Assembly: GCF_033568475.1 (NCBI RefSeq)
Contig: NC_133123.1
Location: 17,842,622-17,906,621 of the forward strand
Origin: Henckelia pumila
Lineage: Eukaryota; Streptophyta; Magnoliopsida; Lamiales; Gesneriaceae
Direction of reading: 5' to 3'
DNA length: 64,000 nt
Shown: one piece after another, positions 1 to 10,711 of the stretch
Numbering within the stretch: position 1 is the first letter of the stretch
Layout of the letters: every line of letters starts with the position of its first letter
Made by a program: the position numbers and the translations under genes
The notes under the pieces: model-generated
Told to the model about the DNA's origin: nothing
Databases searched by the model: none
Seen by the model: only the letters and a program-made list of their open reading frames with translations

Positions 1-1447
1 GCAGAAGAGCTTTTCTTGCATTGTTCGAGTCGCCACAAGCAGGTCCCCCAGTGATTACGGCGATTACTCCTCCAGTGGGCAAATTTTCATCAGCTTGTTC
101 ATGTTGTTTCCCAGTTTCATCATGCCGCTTTTGATAGTCACGTTTTGGTTGTTCGTTCCGACGCCTGTCATCTCGCTTCTCACCGCGGGACTTGTCCACA
201 AAATTCCCCAAATGTCCGTGTTTTATGAGTTTTTCAATTTCAGCTCGCAAACTGAAGCAATCTTATGTAGTATGACCTTTATCTTTATGAAAATGACAAT
301 AATTGTCCGAACGTTGGGGCTTTGGATTATTCTGCATTGGGCGAGGGGGACGCAACAATCCTTGTTTTTCAGCCACTACCAGTATATCGGTCAGACGTGC
401 ATTGAGGGGTATATTCTGGAGGCGGGGGCTCTGCGCTGTTCGCTTCTCGTCTCGCCTTCTATTATCTGATTTATCTTCTTCTCTCTTTCTTTTATTCAAG
501 TAGTGTGGCTCTACATATTCTTCAACCCGTATGTATTTCTCAGTTCTTTCCAATAATTCCTCTAAGTTTTTGGGCGGCCTTCCCGCTATTGATTCCTTGA
601 ACTTCCGATGGCGCAAGTTTTGTTGCATTATTCCAGCTAACAAATCGTGGTTCACGTGTAAGACTTCGTGCACCGCATGAGTAAATCGCCGAACATAGTC
701 CCTCAAAATTTCTCCTTCTTTTTGAATGATTATGAACAAATACGCTGCTGTTTTTGGGTATTTCTTGTTAATTGAGAATTGTTGGATGAAGCAGTCAGTA
801 AGTTGCTCCAAATTGGCAATAGATCCAGAGGGTAACTTATTGAACCATGTGAGTGATCTTCCTGATAATGTTGTCTGGAATATCTTACAGTATGCAGCAT
901 CCGTGATATCATACAAATCTGCTTTCGCGTATAACTTGTCAATATGGTCTTGAGGGTCACTCGTTTCATCGAACTCAGGTAAGCTGGGGATTTTGACCCC
1001 TTTTGGTAGCGCTTCAGATAGGATGTCATCAGTGAAGGGACTTCGACGTGACGACAAGATTGCTGACGAATTCTCTCCATTTACAAATGTGCGAGATTCA
1101 TCCTTCCTAGTTGGATTAGTGATTTTGTTTTCGTCAGAAGTGTCATGAATTGTGTGAACACTTACTTCACCGTCTTTCTGAGTATTATTTTTCTTGGTCC
1201 ACTCAACATCTTTGTCTTTCACTTTAGACTTAGTTTTCTTTGGGTTTTCTTTATTAGGATCACCAGATGATGAACCCTCACTATGAACCTTTTTCTTGGT
1301 GCTTTTGCGCTGACGGGATTCCAAATACTGAGCAACTGCATCCTTTGCTGCGAGTGCGGCTGTGTTTTCCATTAGTGCAGTCAAGACTTCATGGGTGAGG
1401 GTAATGCTTGGAGGTGCGTTTCCATTGTTATTATTTTCTTGAGACAT
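1..1447 (-). pseudogene. Ty3/gypsy gag with premature stop, cut by window edge
   Basis: This is the capsid/gag region of a Ty3/gypsy retrotransposon. The chosen start is an ATG at 1447 (Met-Ser-Gln-Glu), because the few in-frame residues further upstream lie in the leader next to the primer-binding region. The first third is a low-complexity Lys/Ser-rich linker. The middle carries the retrotransposon gag domain, with the plant-typical W-F-N-K-L-P and K-Y-P-K-T-A words. The end has a His/Cys patch (C-H-F-H-K-D-K-G-H-T-T). Directly after H-T-T comes a TAA at 263-265, where plant homologues usually have Glu. The frame then stays open from 262 to the window edge, so this is one nonsense mutation in an otherwise readable frame. 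Family assignment (Tat/Retand-like) is an inference from the gag words. Confidence 0.85.
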
Positions 1448-1487
1448 TTTTGAAGTAATATGTGCTCTCAATGACGTAAAGAACAAT

Positions 1488-1507
1488 TTCTCACAGACGG
1501 CGCCAAA
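1488..1507 (-). promoter_or_regulatory. Putative primer-binding region of the gypsy element
   Basis: On the minus strand the motif TGGCGCCGTCTGTGAGAA lies between the LTR edge and the gag leader. A TGGCGCC motif right after the LTR is common in plant gypsy elements. The tRNA primer was not checked. Confidence 0.55.
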
Positions 1508-1511
1508 CCGA

Positions 1512-2149
1512 TGTAGCCAAAAATCACTTGTACTCGATACGTTGCTTCCGCAAAGTTTGGAGTATCAATAAGTCCTTGTACGTTCCTTTGGGAGATCTTC
1601 AGTGGGTTGTTCTTACGTCACAAAACAAAGTCAGAGGAGCTGGGAGGGTTTTCGGCGAATGCACTCCGACGCTCAAGTCAGTGATTACTCAAGGAATAAT
1701 AATTGAGAGTAGAGCGTTATAGTGCTAAAGAAAGTGTATACCTTAATAATGAGGTGACTTAAGCTATTTATAGATATTCGGAGAGTTTTACGGGCTTGAG
1801 CCTCTTATGGGCTTTTGTATAATTAAGGGTCTGCTTGAATTAAATATATATAATATTTAAATAAGCTTGGACTTCAAAACTATTTGGAGTGGACCTTCAT
1901 GATTGGGCTCAAACCCAATTAAATTTTTAGGTGTAACCTATCATCTTGGTTTTTCTAAACCAAATCTACTCTCTGTGTTCAGTCGGTGCTTCCAATATTT
2001 TAATTTATTTAATAATTTATATGATTTAATGTAAACATTTTTTTGAAGAAATAATTTAATATATATAATAATTATAACATAATAAATACATGATAACAAA
2101 AAAATGGGTGGTGGGATTTTGGATTGTGGTCCAATGATGTGACACAACA
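1512..2149 (-). mobile_element. 5' LTR of the left-edge gypsy element
   Basis: On the minus strand this LTR ends in GGCTACA at 1512, next to the primer-binding region. A TATA box (CTATAAATAG, near 1760-1769) lies about 250 bp inside, as expected for an LTR promoter driving the gag to its left. The outer edge at 2149 is the least certain part; it is placed at a minus-strand TGTTGTG that would give TG...CA ends. The second LTR and the target duplication lie outside the window. Confidence 0.5.
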
Positions 2150-2479
2150 TGTGATTGTGTGATGAGCAGAGCATGTAAGCCTTTTGGGATTCCAAATTGG
2201 ACACAAAATGCCAACCGACTTTATTTCTCAGCTCATAACTTGTGATTTTGTTTGGCTCGCTAATAAATATCGGATGTGCAAAATTAATATGAGTAAGTTT
2301 GCTTTAAATTAATAAATTTTCGAACTCAAGCATAATTTATATTCAGTTTTTATTAGAAAAAATATGTTTGGACTATCTGATTTACACAAAAATGTTTCTG
2401 TACTCTCTATGCCTACATGTTTTTTTACGAGTAAAATAAATACAAAACATTGAAAATATGATACTAATATATGATATTT

Positions 2480-4110
2480 GAGTAATCTGTTTTAGATATG
2501 ATACAAAAAATAAAATTTTGGCTGCAGGTTCTCAGTGCGCACCGAAGTTAGCGGTTGCGGGTTTCCACGTAAAAAAAAAGATAAAAAGTTGGGTACAAAA
2601 TTCGAGCAACTTAGTTGGGTACAAAATTCGAGCAACTTTATTCATGTTAACACTTACAAAACATGTATGGATACTCAAAAATCATATATTAGTACCAGAT
2701 CTAAAACAATGATTCTTCAATATCATTTATTAGTAGTATTTAGTACTATATTTTCAATTTTTTGTACTGTCGTTCAATTAAAAAAAGACAAATATATAAT
2801 TAATATCAATACTTACATACATTTTTGAGTACTCAAAAATTATATATTAGTACCAAATTTGAAATAATTTATGCTCAAATATCATGTATTAGTACTGTAT
2901 TTTTAATGTTTTGTATCGAATTTCATCCGAAAACAAACATGTAGGTCCAGGGAGTGCAGAAACATTTTGCTATGGATCACGGAGCTCAAACATATTTTTT
3001 TATGACAGGAACTAAATTCAAAGTTATGTTTGATTTTGGGAATTTAAAGCTAATTTACTCAATTAATATTGATATTTCAAAAATAAAATTATTTTGTTTC
3101 ATATTAATATAAAGTTGATCTATTCAGTTAATATTAATATGTAAAGAGTATGAAACTAATTTATCATCATTCAATACCATAACTTTGAAAACATATATTG
3201 CACATCTACCTAAATTTAATATCGATAGTTTAATAATACGATAATTTGGTGATCAGTCCCCAAATCCAAACCTAAATTGTTGTTCAGTCCCTCGTCAGAA
3301 AAAAATTTGTTTAGATGAAATTCGGTATAGAACGTTGAAAATATGGTACGAATACATAATAATTGAGTATGAATTATTTTAAATCTAGTACAAATGTATG
3401 ATTTTTGAATACTCAAATATATAAACAAATATTGATATTAATGATACATTTGTCTTCTTTGGATGAAAATCGATACAAAATATCAAAAATATGGTACTAA
3501 TCTATGATATTTGAGTATCAAATATGTTAGATCATGTACAAATATATGATCTTTGAGTACTAAGAAAATATTGATATTACTGACACATTTGTCTTATTTG
3601 AATGAAAATCGGTACAAAACATTAAAAATATGGTACTAATATATGATTTTTTAGTATCAAATGTGTTAGATATGATACAAATATATGATTTTTGAGTATT
3701 CAAACATATGTTGCAAATTCATATTAATAAAGATGTTCAGATTTTATACTCAAAATCTTATTTTTTATACCCGATCTTGAACAATTAGTGTTTGAATATC
3801 ATGTATTCGTACCATATTTTTAATGTTTTGTACTGACTTTCTATGATTTTTTAGTATTCAAACATATGTTGCAAGTTCATATTAATAAAGATGTTCAAAT
3901 TTTATACTCAAAATCTTATTTTTTATACACGATCTTGAACAATTAGTGTTCGAATATCATGTATTTGTACTAAATTTTCAATATTTTGTACCTAATTTCA
4001 TCCGAGAAAAAATATATGGGCCCAAGGAGTTTAAACAACTTTTTTTCTGACACAGAACTGAACACCAATTTAGGTTTGGGCTTAAAGACTAGACACCAAT
4101 TTACCCTTAA
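2480..4110. repeat. Degenerate AT-rich repeat field
   Basis: No gene is visible. The stretch is built from diverged copies of a word of roughly 60-80 bp (dying variants of ATATATGATTTTTGAGTA and GGTACTAATATATGA) in both orientations. Near 2590-2640 a 25-bp unit containing GGGTACAAAATTCGAGCAAC is repeated twice. It looks like an old, internally amplified non-coding transposon, but no terminal structure could be fixed. Confidence 0.5.
3698..3991. repeat. Tandem duplication, period about 158 bp
   Basis: Two neighbouring copies start with ATTCAAACATATGTTGCAA at 3698 and 3856. They stay nearly identical through the ATACTCAAAATCTTATTTTT and TTGAACAATTAGTGTT blocks. This is the freshest duplication in the surrounding degenerate repeat field. 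Confidence 0.75.
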
Positions 4111-4306
4111 TAATAACTCAACTTTTTCGTTGAAATAATAGAACATTATGCCTTTTTAATCATCCCTCATTTACATTGGTGCATAACCAAGACTACAAAT
4201 CAATACCAAAGATGAAGAAAATTTTTACACTCAAATCAGATGGATTTCACCTATGATCATAAAAACCAACACCACAAAAATGAAATCTCGTGTAGCATAC
4301 TCACCA

Positions 4307-5883
4307 TCATTCGTCTGCATTCGTGAGATTAGAATGGCTAAATCTTTGCTCGTTATAGATGCACGCCCCCGAAACAAAGACCAGAACTCCAAAGACCAAC
4401 ACGAATAGCTGGAAGTTTGCAAGTATCTCACCACGGATTTCGTGTTCTGTGGAGTAACATGTTATTTCGCTCTCTTTAAGGCGACAACCCTCCGGCATCA
4501 TTGAGCCGTAAAGGGTGAATGCCGTCTGATAGAACCAAAGGCCTTGAAGAGCTATGGCAATGCCACTGCATAAATCCGCTGGAAAACTGGTTGGCATGAG
4601 TGCGCCAGCGATTGTGGATAATATACACAGACCGATAAGGACGACGAGGATAAAATGGTAGTATCCCTCAAGTCCCTTGTGCGTAGTCGAGTGGAAGTAG
4701 AACAGAAGATATTCTGCTGTGAACGCTGCTGAGGCGACGAAGCATAATGCACCTTCTGGAAGTGGAAGATAGCTGAAAAAGAAGTGAACATCCTTTCATC
4801 ATGTAGTTTTAAAGGTAAAAATTGTTAACCAAAAATATCACATCAATGCATGTTAGTAGGGGCAGATCTATGAATTCATGAAAATGGGATAAAACTATAC
4901 ACACAACTTCCATTTCTTCACTTTAACTCGTCACTTCTAATGAATGCATCATGGAGGTTAGGATCGATGAATAAGTAACTGCAATGGCAATGGTCATATG
5001 AAGTAACAAAATCCCAAGTGACATTATTAAATTAATCTATGCTTGCAAGATTAATTCCTCAACCATTATTATCTTGTCACAGTTCATACTGTCTCAACAA
5101 TCATACGATAATTTCCAAAATTCTTGATTGAAAAAATATATACATATAAAAACAATGATTTTATAACAGTGCAATCCAAGCAATGAAAGTAGCCTGAAAA
5201 ACATGGAGTTCCTCAATGGTTTGCTACATATTGATCTTACCGTCATTAAAATTTGTCAACATTTTGTTTCTCGGGTGAATTAATTTCTACCCGGTATGAT
5301 ACAACATTGTAAATTACTAAAACTATAGTACATGACACTAATCATTCGTAGAACTTAAGAAGATAATCAACTCATATATTATGCTTTAATTACACTAATC
5401 AGTGTCTAAGACTGGTAGCTAGAAAAACTTGGATCTCTTTAGTCTTATGATCATACACCGCACCTAAGATACTCTTCCAATCGTCTCAGGTAATCTTGGA
5501 AGAAACAGATACCAAGACACAAAGAAGTAAAATCACCTTGTTTTCTCTGAGAGCAGTGTAATAACACCGAAGATGAAGAACATCAGTAGCATTCCAGAGT
5601 GCTCAAAATTGTTCATATGAGATGGATTCAAGACTCCATGAACGAAGATCTTCAGATGGGTTGCATACAAAAATTCAATGCATAGATCAATGAAGCCTCC
5701 TATTGCCACAATGTAAAGCTCCAAATACTTGAATCTCCCCTCAAAACCTGGAACAGGATTCCAAACTCTGACCCGAAACGATTTGGGATTCGACACAAAC
5801 CTAACTATTGAGCACCAAATATGCCACATTCCAACAACAAAAAACAATGTCCCAGGAAGAACATGCCCTGGAAAAGAACCCAT
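4307..5883 (-). CDS. TMEM45/DUF716 family membrane protein, two exons
   Basis: This gene encodes a multi-pass membrane protein of the TMEM45 (DUF716) family, whose biochemical role in plants is not established. The CDS is join(4307-4772, 5537-5883) on the minus strand: 813 nt, 270 aa, close to the usual family length. The start Met-Gly-Ser-Phe-Pro-Gly-His is the typical family N-terminus. About seven hydrophobic segments are visible, near residues 8-27, 54-73, 95-112, 122-141, 153-174, 186-205 and 237-257. The family [10 protein letters not shown] word lies between segments 4 and 5. Exon 1 ends in ACAAG before a GTGATT donor. Exon 2 follows a pyrimidine-rich TTTTTCAG acceptor. Joining them restores a Ser codon across the phase-2 junction and keeps the frame open, which strongly supports the model. 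No lesion is seen, so the gene is probably functional. Confidence 0.9.
4773..5536 (-). other. Intron of the TMEM45-like gene
   Basis: This is a 764-bp AT-rich GT-AG intron with donor AAG/GTGATT at 5536-5535 and acceptor TTTTTCAG ending at 4773. No ORF or transposon was recognised inside it. Confidence 0.85.
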
Positions 5884-7311
5884 CTTTTCGGTGATCTAAA
5901 TCAAGACCAAGATTTTCTGGTTACTCCAGTTCTTTTGAAATCAAGAATTCACTTTTCAAGCTATATGAACCAAATTCATGAAAACACAAAACCTTAGAAG
6001 ACACAGTGCCAACAAATCCAAGAAAGTGTGTTCTCCTCTCCCTTTTTCACAGCATACTTTCTAATATTGTTCTTCACATCCAAATCTTTTATTCTCAGTG
6101 AGTCACCCCACTACTCTCCGCCTCTCCTCTTTCTCTGTCTGCAACTCACTGGCACGAATCGAAAAAACATGAACACCTGAATACCACCTGTCCACAGAAA
6201 TTTGTATCAAAAATTTTAATAGCTGAATAGTTTCTTGAGAAATCAATCACCGAAGTACTTTCTTGATCAAATATTTCTCCTAATTCAAGAAAAAAAATTA
6301 TCGAGAATAAGAAATCGATGAAGTTTGGTAAACCAAATTATTCCTCTCGGGTCAATTTTCAAAATTCCGAATTTTTCAAACTTTGAAAATTAGAGGCAAA
6401 AATAAAAGTCAACAATGGATTGCTGGAAAGAAATTAACCCACAGGCCACAACCAATAAAAAAAGAACAGTCAAAAAATCCAAAAACCAAGCCCAGATCTA
6501 TGGCGGCGGTTCATTCAATCAAAGCCAACACATGTAGAAACGGGACCGCGGACTCAACATTTGCGAAATAATAATCATAGGAAAATGCACATCAAAGTAA
6601 ATCCCATTACACATCTGATTGTCGCACAACGGCTCAACGCAAATTTAGCTCATAGTTTTATCATATTTGTGCAAATTTAAGCTGATTCAGTCTAAAAACG
6701 ACTGAAAGAGAGAAAAGAAAGAAGATATTACCAGCATATTTTCCAATAAGAACTGTTCATATTGTGAGCAAAATCCACATGGGAAAATAACCTTTTTTAG
6801 AAAAAAGATGGAATTTTTTCATGAAACTGATTATCTTTTTAAGGATTTTGTCTTGATGGGGATCAAAGAAAGTTAATGGGGTCAAAAGTGCTAAACAGGG
6901 TGGAGGATATAAAGACGGCAAATTATTAAGGAATCATTGAATGTCTCTCCACTGTCAGCATGTAAATCACCATGTGATGTTCATGTCACGTGTTGCCATT
7001 TAAAATAGTGTAAATTAACATTTTTTAATAAAGAATAAATTACGGTAAATTATAGTAAATCCATTTGCCAAACTTTTCATTAGAATTAAGTTCCTAGGTA
7101 TTTTTTTAGAATTAATATCTCACAAAAACTCTAATTTATTTTGAACTCCCCCATGACTTATTTTTACTTTATTATCATTTTCTAATTATTAATATTAACT
7201 TTGAAATCCAATTAAGTCAATTATTCTCATTCTCTCTCTCGGCTCGGCTCTTCCCCTGACACAAAGTCTCATTTCTCGGCTCTTCTCCAGTCTCTTTTGG
7301 CTAGAGTGGGA
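5884..7311 (-). promoter_or_regulatory. 5' UTR and upstream region of the TMEM45-like gene
   Basis: The stretch directly above the start codon is pyrimidine-rich on the genomic plus strand (around 6030-6140) and probably holds the 5' UTR and core promoter. No convincing TATA box or second gene was found. From about 6200 to 7311 I see only AT-rich sequence without coding character. Confidence 0.35.
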
Positions 7312-7319
7312 GCTAGAGG

Positions 7320-7636
7320 TAGAGTTGACAAAGTGGGTTGAGCTCGTTGGTTTGGTCCGTCCCATCCTGCTATATAAACGGATTAGGTTGACAAATTTTT
7401 AACCCGCCTAAATAGTGGGTCGGCGTGCCCCATCCCGCCAAGTGGTGGGTTGCGAGCCAACCCGTCAAATATAACTAAAAATTGACGGGTTGACCAGCCC
7501 CGCACTGCCAAATAGGCGGGTTGGGTTGATAATTTCTCAACCCGCCTAAATTGTAGGCTGGCCCGCCCCACCCCGCCAATCGACTGGTTTTGGTAGTTGC
7601 GGGTTGGCCCCACGCCGACCCGTTTTGACAGCTCTA
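7320..7636. mobile_element. hAT-type MITE (317 bp) with 8-bp target duplication
   Basis: The ends are imperfect terminal inverted repeats: TAGAGTTGACAAAGTGGGTT on the left and, read inward from the right, TAGAGCTGTCAAAACGGGTC. The flanking 8-mers GCTAGAGG (7312-7319) and GCTAGATG (7637-7644) agree at 7 of 8 positions, the target-duplication size of hAT elements. The GC-rich interior consists of repeated inverted words such as AACCCGCC and GGCGGGTT. It has no transposase, so it is non-autonomous. Confidence 0.85.
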
Positions 7637-7644
7637 GCTAGATG

Positions 7645-8493
7645 TGGCGATGGGACCGCTTGCCTAATCTTTTTTTGTATTTATATCATTATATAATTAA
7701 ATAAATAAATTAAAATTAAAATTTTTGATCCAATTTTGCACCCTTTAATTTTTTATTTTTTAAAACTTTATAAATATTTTTAATTTTATTTGAAAAAAGA
7801 GCTCCTGTTATATTTGCGTGATCGATGATTAGTAGCGTAAAAACAAACTTTATACAAAAAAAAATCACATAACATGAATTACATTTGCAAATATTTTGAA
7901 ACAAATTTATTTGATAATTTAACAAATCATAAACATGTATCTATAAATAAGAATTTAGATTTATTGATTTGATTTTTTGCACAATCATCAAATTTCGAAT
8001 GTATCAAACTGCTAAAATTATAATTATTATTCTAAAAAACTGAAAACTAATAAGTCATTGATATATTAGTTATATTTATTTAAATATTTCGATTTTCATT
8101 ATAAATATAGAGTGCGAATTTTTAGCTTTTAAAATTATAATTAAATATGAGTTTATCAAATGAAATAAAATATTTATGTTGTAACATCTATTCGTTAATG
8201 TTACACTTATACACATTTTGTTCAAAATTTCGTAATAAATTTAATCACTATTTAATTTGAAATTGTAAAAAAATTTGAGCATAATAAATTATCGAAATAT
8301 AATATACATGTAAATAAAAAAAATTATATACTATTTTAATTTTTAATCTACATGTTAAATATTTTCTTTGCAGTGATTAACTTTTAATTTTAGTATTTTA
8401 AATATTAAAAAACTTCGAAGTAGTTGTTTCTAATTTTAAAATTTCATTATAAGAAATTCAAACTTTTTTCAAAAAATTATAATAATTTTTTCT
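7645..8493. other. AT-rich stretch without recognisable features
   Basis: Very AT-rich. I see no gene, terminal repeat or tandem array here. Confidence 0.6.
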
Positions 8494-8645
8494 CAATGAT
8501 ATGAGTCAAAAATTAATATTTATTTATATTGTTATGTATTATATATATTTTAAAATTTTTAATAATCAATCATTTCTTAATACTAATGTAATGTCACACT
8601 ATATCAAGACGAGTCTTTTTAGCGTACTTATGTCCTCACTCACAC

Positions 8646-8740
8646 GCAGCCTGAGAAACTTCCAAGGGATCACCCATCCTAAAATTACCCCAAGTCAAGC
8701 ACGTTTAACTTTGGATTTCTTATGTGTTGAGCTCCCGAAA
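8646..8740 (-). other. 5S-rRNA-like block, LTR copy 1a
   Basis: On the minus strand this reads AGTTAAACGTGCTTGACTTG followed by a GGATGGGTGA block and a GAAGTTTCTCAGG end. Established plant 5S rRNA has AGTTAAGCGTGCTTGGGC and GGATGGGTGACC at the same spacing. It is part of the Cassandra LTR, not a functional 5S gene. Confidence 0.8.
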
Positions 8741-8880
8741 TGAAGATGCAACTTATTGATATGAGTTGTGCATATCAAATCCTTTGTACCTCTCATTTCG
8801 GGCGGGATCAGTTCATTCATGTCACCCGTCGTCCATTTTTTTGGGTGGGATTTCCATCTTTCAGGTATTAACCACCCACA

Positions 8881-8975
8881 CTCATCCTGAGAAACTTTCC
8901 AGGGGGTCACCCATCCTAAAATTGTCTCAAGTCAAGCACGCTTAACTTTGAAGTTTTTATGTGATGAGCTCCCGA
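8881..8975 (-). other. 5S-rRNA-like block, LTR copy 1b (duplicated)
   Basis: This is a second 5S-like block inside the same 3' LTR, about 237 bp from the first. It retains the exact AGTTAAGCGTGCTTG internal-promoter word of 5S rRNA and a GGATGGGTGACCC block, so it is the best conserved of the three. Confidence 0.8.
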
Positions 8976-9278
8976 AAAGAAGATACATCTTCTTGATATG
9001 AATTGTACATATCATTTCCTTTGTACCTCTCATTCCGTTGTGGTATCGGTTCATTCATGTCACCCGTCTCCCATTCTTTTTGGTGGGTGTCCATTTTTAG
9101 ATATTAACCACCCATATTGCGGACCATGTACCGTCCTAGGACTTTTTTTGCTCCGGGTGTCACATGCCCACCAGCTTCCGCCTGATTCGTCCCCGAACCA
9201 CTCTATACTAGGAGAGGACAAGCTCTGATACTTGTATCAAGACGAGTCTTTTTAGCGTGCTTATGTCCTCACTCACAC

Positions 9279-9372
9279 GCATCCTGAGAAACTTCCAGGG
9301 GTCACCCATCCTAAAATTGCCCCAAGTCAAGCACAGTTAACTTTGGAATTTTTATGTGATAAGCTCTCGAAA
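9279..9372 (-). other. 5S-rRNA-like block in the 5' LTR
   Basis: On the minus strand this reads AGTTAACTGTGCTTGACTTG, then GGATGGGTGACCCC, then a GAAGTTTCTCAGGATG end. It is the single 5S-like block of the unduplicated LTR. Confidence 0.8.
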
Positions 9373-10245
9373 AGAAGATGCACCTTCTTGATATGAGTTG
9401 TACATATCAAATCCTTTGTACCTTTAATTTCGGCATGAGATCGGTTCATTCATGTCACTCATCGCCCATTTTTTTTTGTGGGATTTTCATCTTTCAGGTA
9501 TTAACCATCCATATTGCGGACTATGTACCGTCCTAGGACTTTTTTGGATCCGAGTGTCACAACTAAACTCGCCCCCCTAACATATAATCTCTGCTCCTTC
9601 ATTGGTCACAAGTCACTACAAAGCAGCAGAGAGAGCTAGACCAATCCCATCGGTTCACCACTAGCGAGAACAATTTTCACGCCCCTGACAGAACCATCGA
9701 CTCCCCTACCCCCAACCAACAACAACACCTTTTAAGGTGAAAGAGTTCCAGCGGACAACAAAAAAAAGTGATGGCAGCGAGTTCTGCAAAGAATCTTGAA
9801 TATTTGAAATACATTTTGCTTAGAAGATATCGGTTGCCATAGAAGCTTGAAAATGGTAATATGTTTGTATAGTCTTGGGTCTATGAAAAAGTTCTTATGC
9901 TTGGTGAACCTCGTGTTTTAAATTATTTTTCTCGTTTATTCAAGTGGGGAGAGAGCAAGACTGCCGTTAATACTAAAGGTGCATAGGTTGTATTAATGAC
10001 TGTGAGATTGGTTTGTGCAATTTAATTTATATCCTTCTATAAATTTGTTTAAATGTATTAACTAAATTAAAAAAATTTATTTATGATTTTAGATTGTACT
10101 AATCAAACCATTTCAAGAGGAAAAAATACTTGTTGGTGATATAGAGAGATTTGGTGAGGTAACCATTTATAATTTATGGCAAAAAAATTATTAATAGTAT
10201 GTTATTCAACAAATTAGAATGCTTAATTAACGTTTCTATTTTCAG

Positions 10246-10695
10246 GTTCATTCTCAGTCCAATTAATCGGAATTTTTGGATCACATAAAAAGGCTTGAAA
10301 AAGAAATTAAAATGTTGAAGGAAAAAAATGAAGTGGTTGTAGATGATGCAACCGGATTTGGCTTTAAGAATTCTCCACATATGTATGATGAAGGTCTTAC
10401 CAAGCAAGATGTGAACGGATATGTTGATCCTGCCGTTGAAAGTTTGAATGAAGTGGTTGACAATAAGAAAATGAACATAGAGAACAACTATAAACTGGAG
10501 AGTTTTGACAGAGTGGTTGTGGAAGAAGTGAAAATGAACACAAATGATGGAGACAACGATCAAGTAGGTAGCGACATTGGAGAAGGAAAAAATATGATTA
10601 TTTATAATTTAGAATCATCTATTGTGAAGATCGTTCAAAAAAGAACAAGCGAGTTTAAAAATAGAAAAGATCCTGACCATATGACTCTCCCCTAG
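10246..10695 (+). pseudogene. Hypothetical coiled-coil exon, duplication copy 1
   Basis: An exon-like stretch follows a TTTTCAG acceptor. It reads V-H-S-Q-S-N, then a TAA, then an open Glu/Lys/Asp-rich frame to 10695 with a predicted coiled coil (D-H-I-K-R-L-E-K-E-I-K-M-L-K). There is no ATG at the head of the open part. Upstream, near 9870-9970, a second coding-like piece reads Y-E-K-V-L-M-L-G-E-P-R-V-L-N, which resembles the DUF1985/Ulp1-like genes often carried by plant transposons; that link is an inference. The product is otherwise unrecognised. Confidence 0.5.
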
Positions 10696-10711
10696 CCCGA
10701 GAGAGATAGAC

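Larger units (their letters stand above)
8587..9561 (-). mobile_element. Cassandra-type TRIM retrotransposon with 5S-like LTRs
   Basis: This is a small terminal-repeat retrotransposon without coding capacity. Read on the minus strand, the 5' LTR is about 9233-9561 and the 3' LTR about 8587-9164, with only about 70 bp between them. The outer 5-mers are identical: ACTAA at 8582-8586 and at 9562-9566. A primer-binding-like GTATCAGAGC (minus strand, near 9222-9231) adjoins the 5' LTR. Each LTR contains sequence resembling the 3' two thirds of plant 5S rRNA, the defining feature of Cassandra elements. The 3' LTR is about 240 bp longer than the 5' LTR because its 5S-containing block is duplicated. 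Fewer than 330 bp per normal LTR fits the TRIM class. Confidence 0.88.
8494..10711. repeat. Tandem duplication, copy 1 (contains Cassandra TRIM)
   Basis: Copy 1 starts at CAATGATATGAGTCAAAAAT and runs to the CCCTAGCCCGAG word near 10693. Without the 980-bp TRIM insertion it matches copy 2 over about 1.2 kb, both in the AT-rich leader and in the coding-like part. The copies are in direct head-to-tail orientation. Confidence 0.85.

Noticed and set aside
4231..4434. Frame overlapping the TMEM45-like second exon
   Set aside because: It is a shadow in another frame; the exon with the conserved family sequence is the one ending at 4307.
8646..9372. Possible functional 5S rRNA genes
   Set aside because: Similarity covers only part of 5S, is diverged, and lies within terminal repeats of a TRIM with a target duplication; it fits Cassandra.
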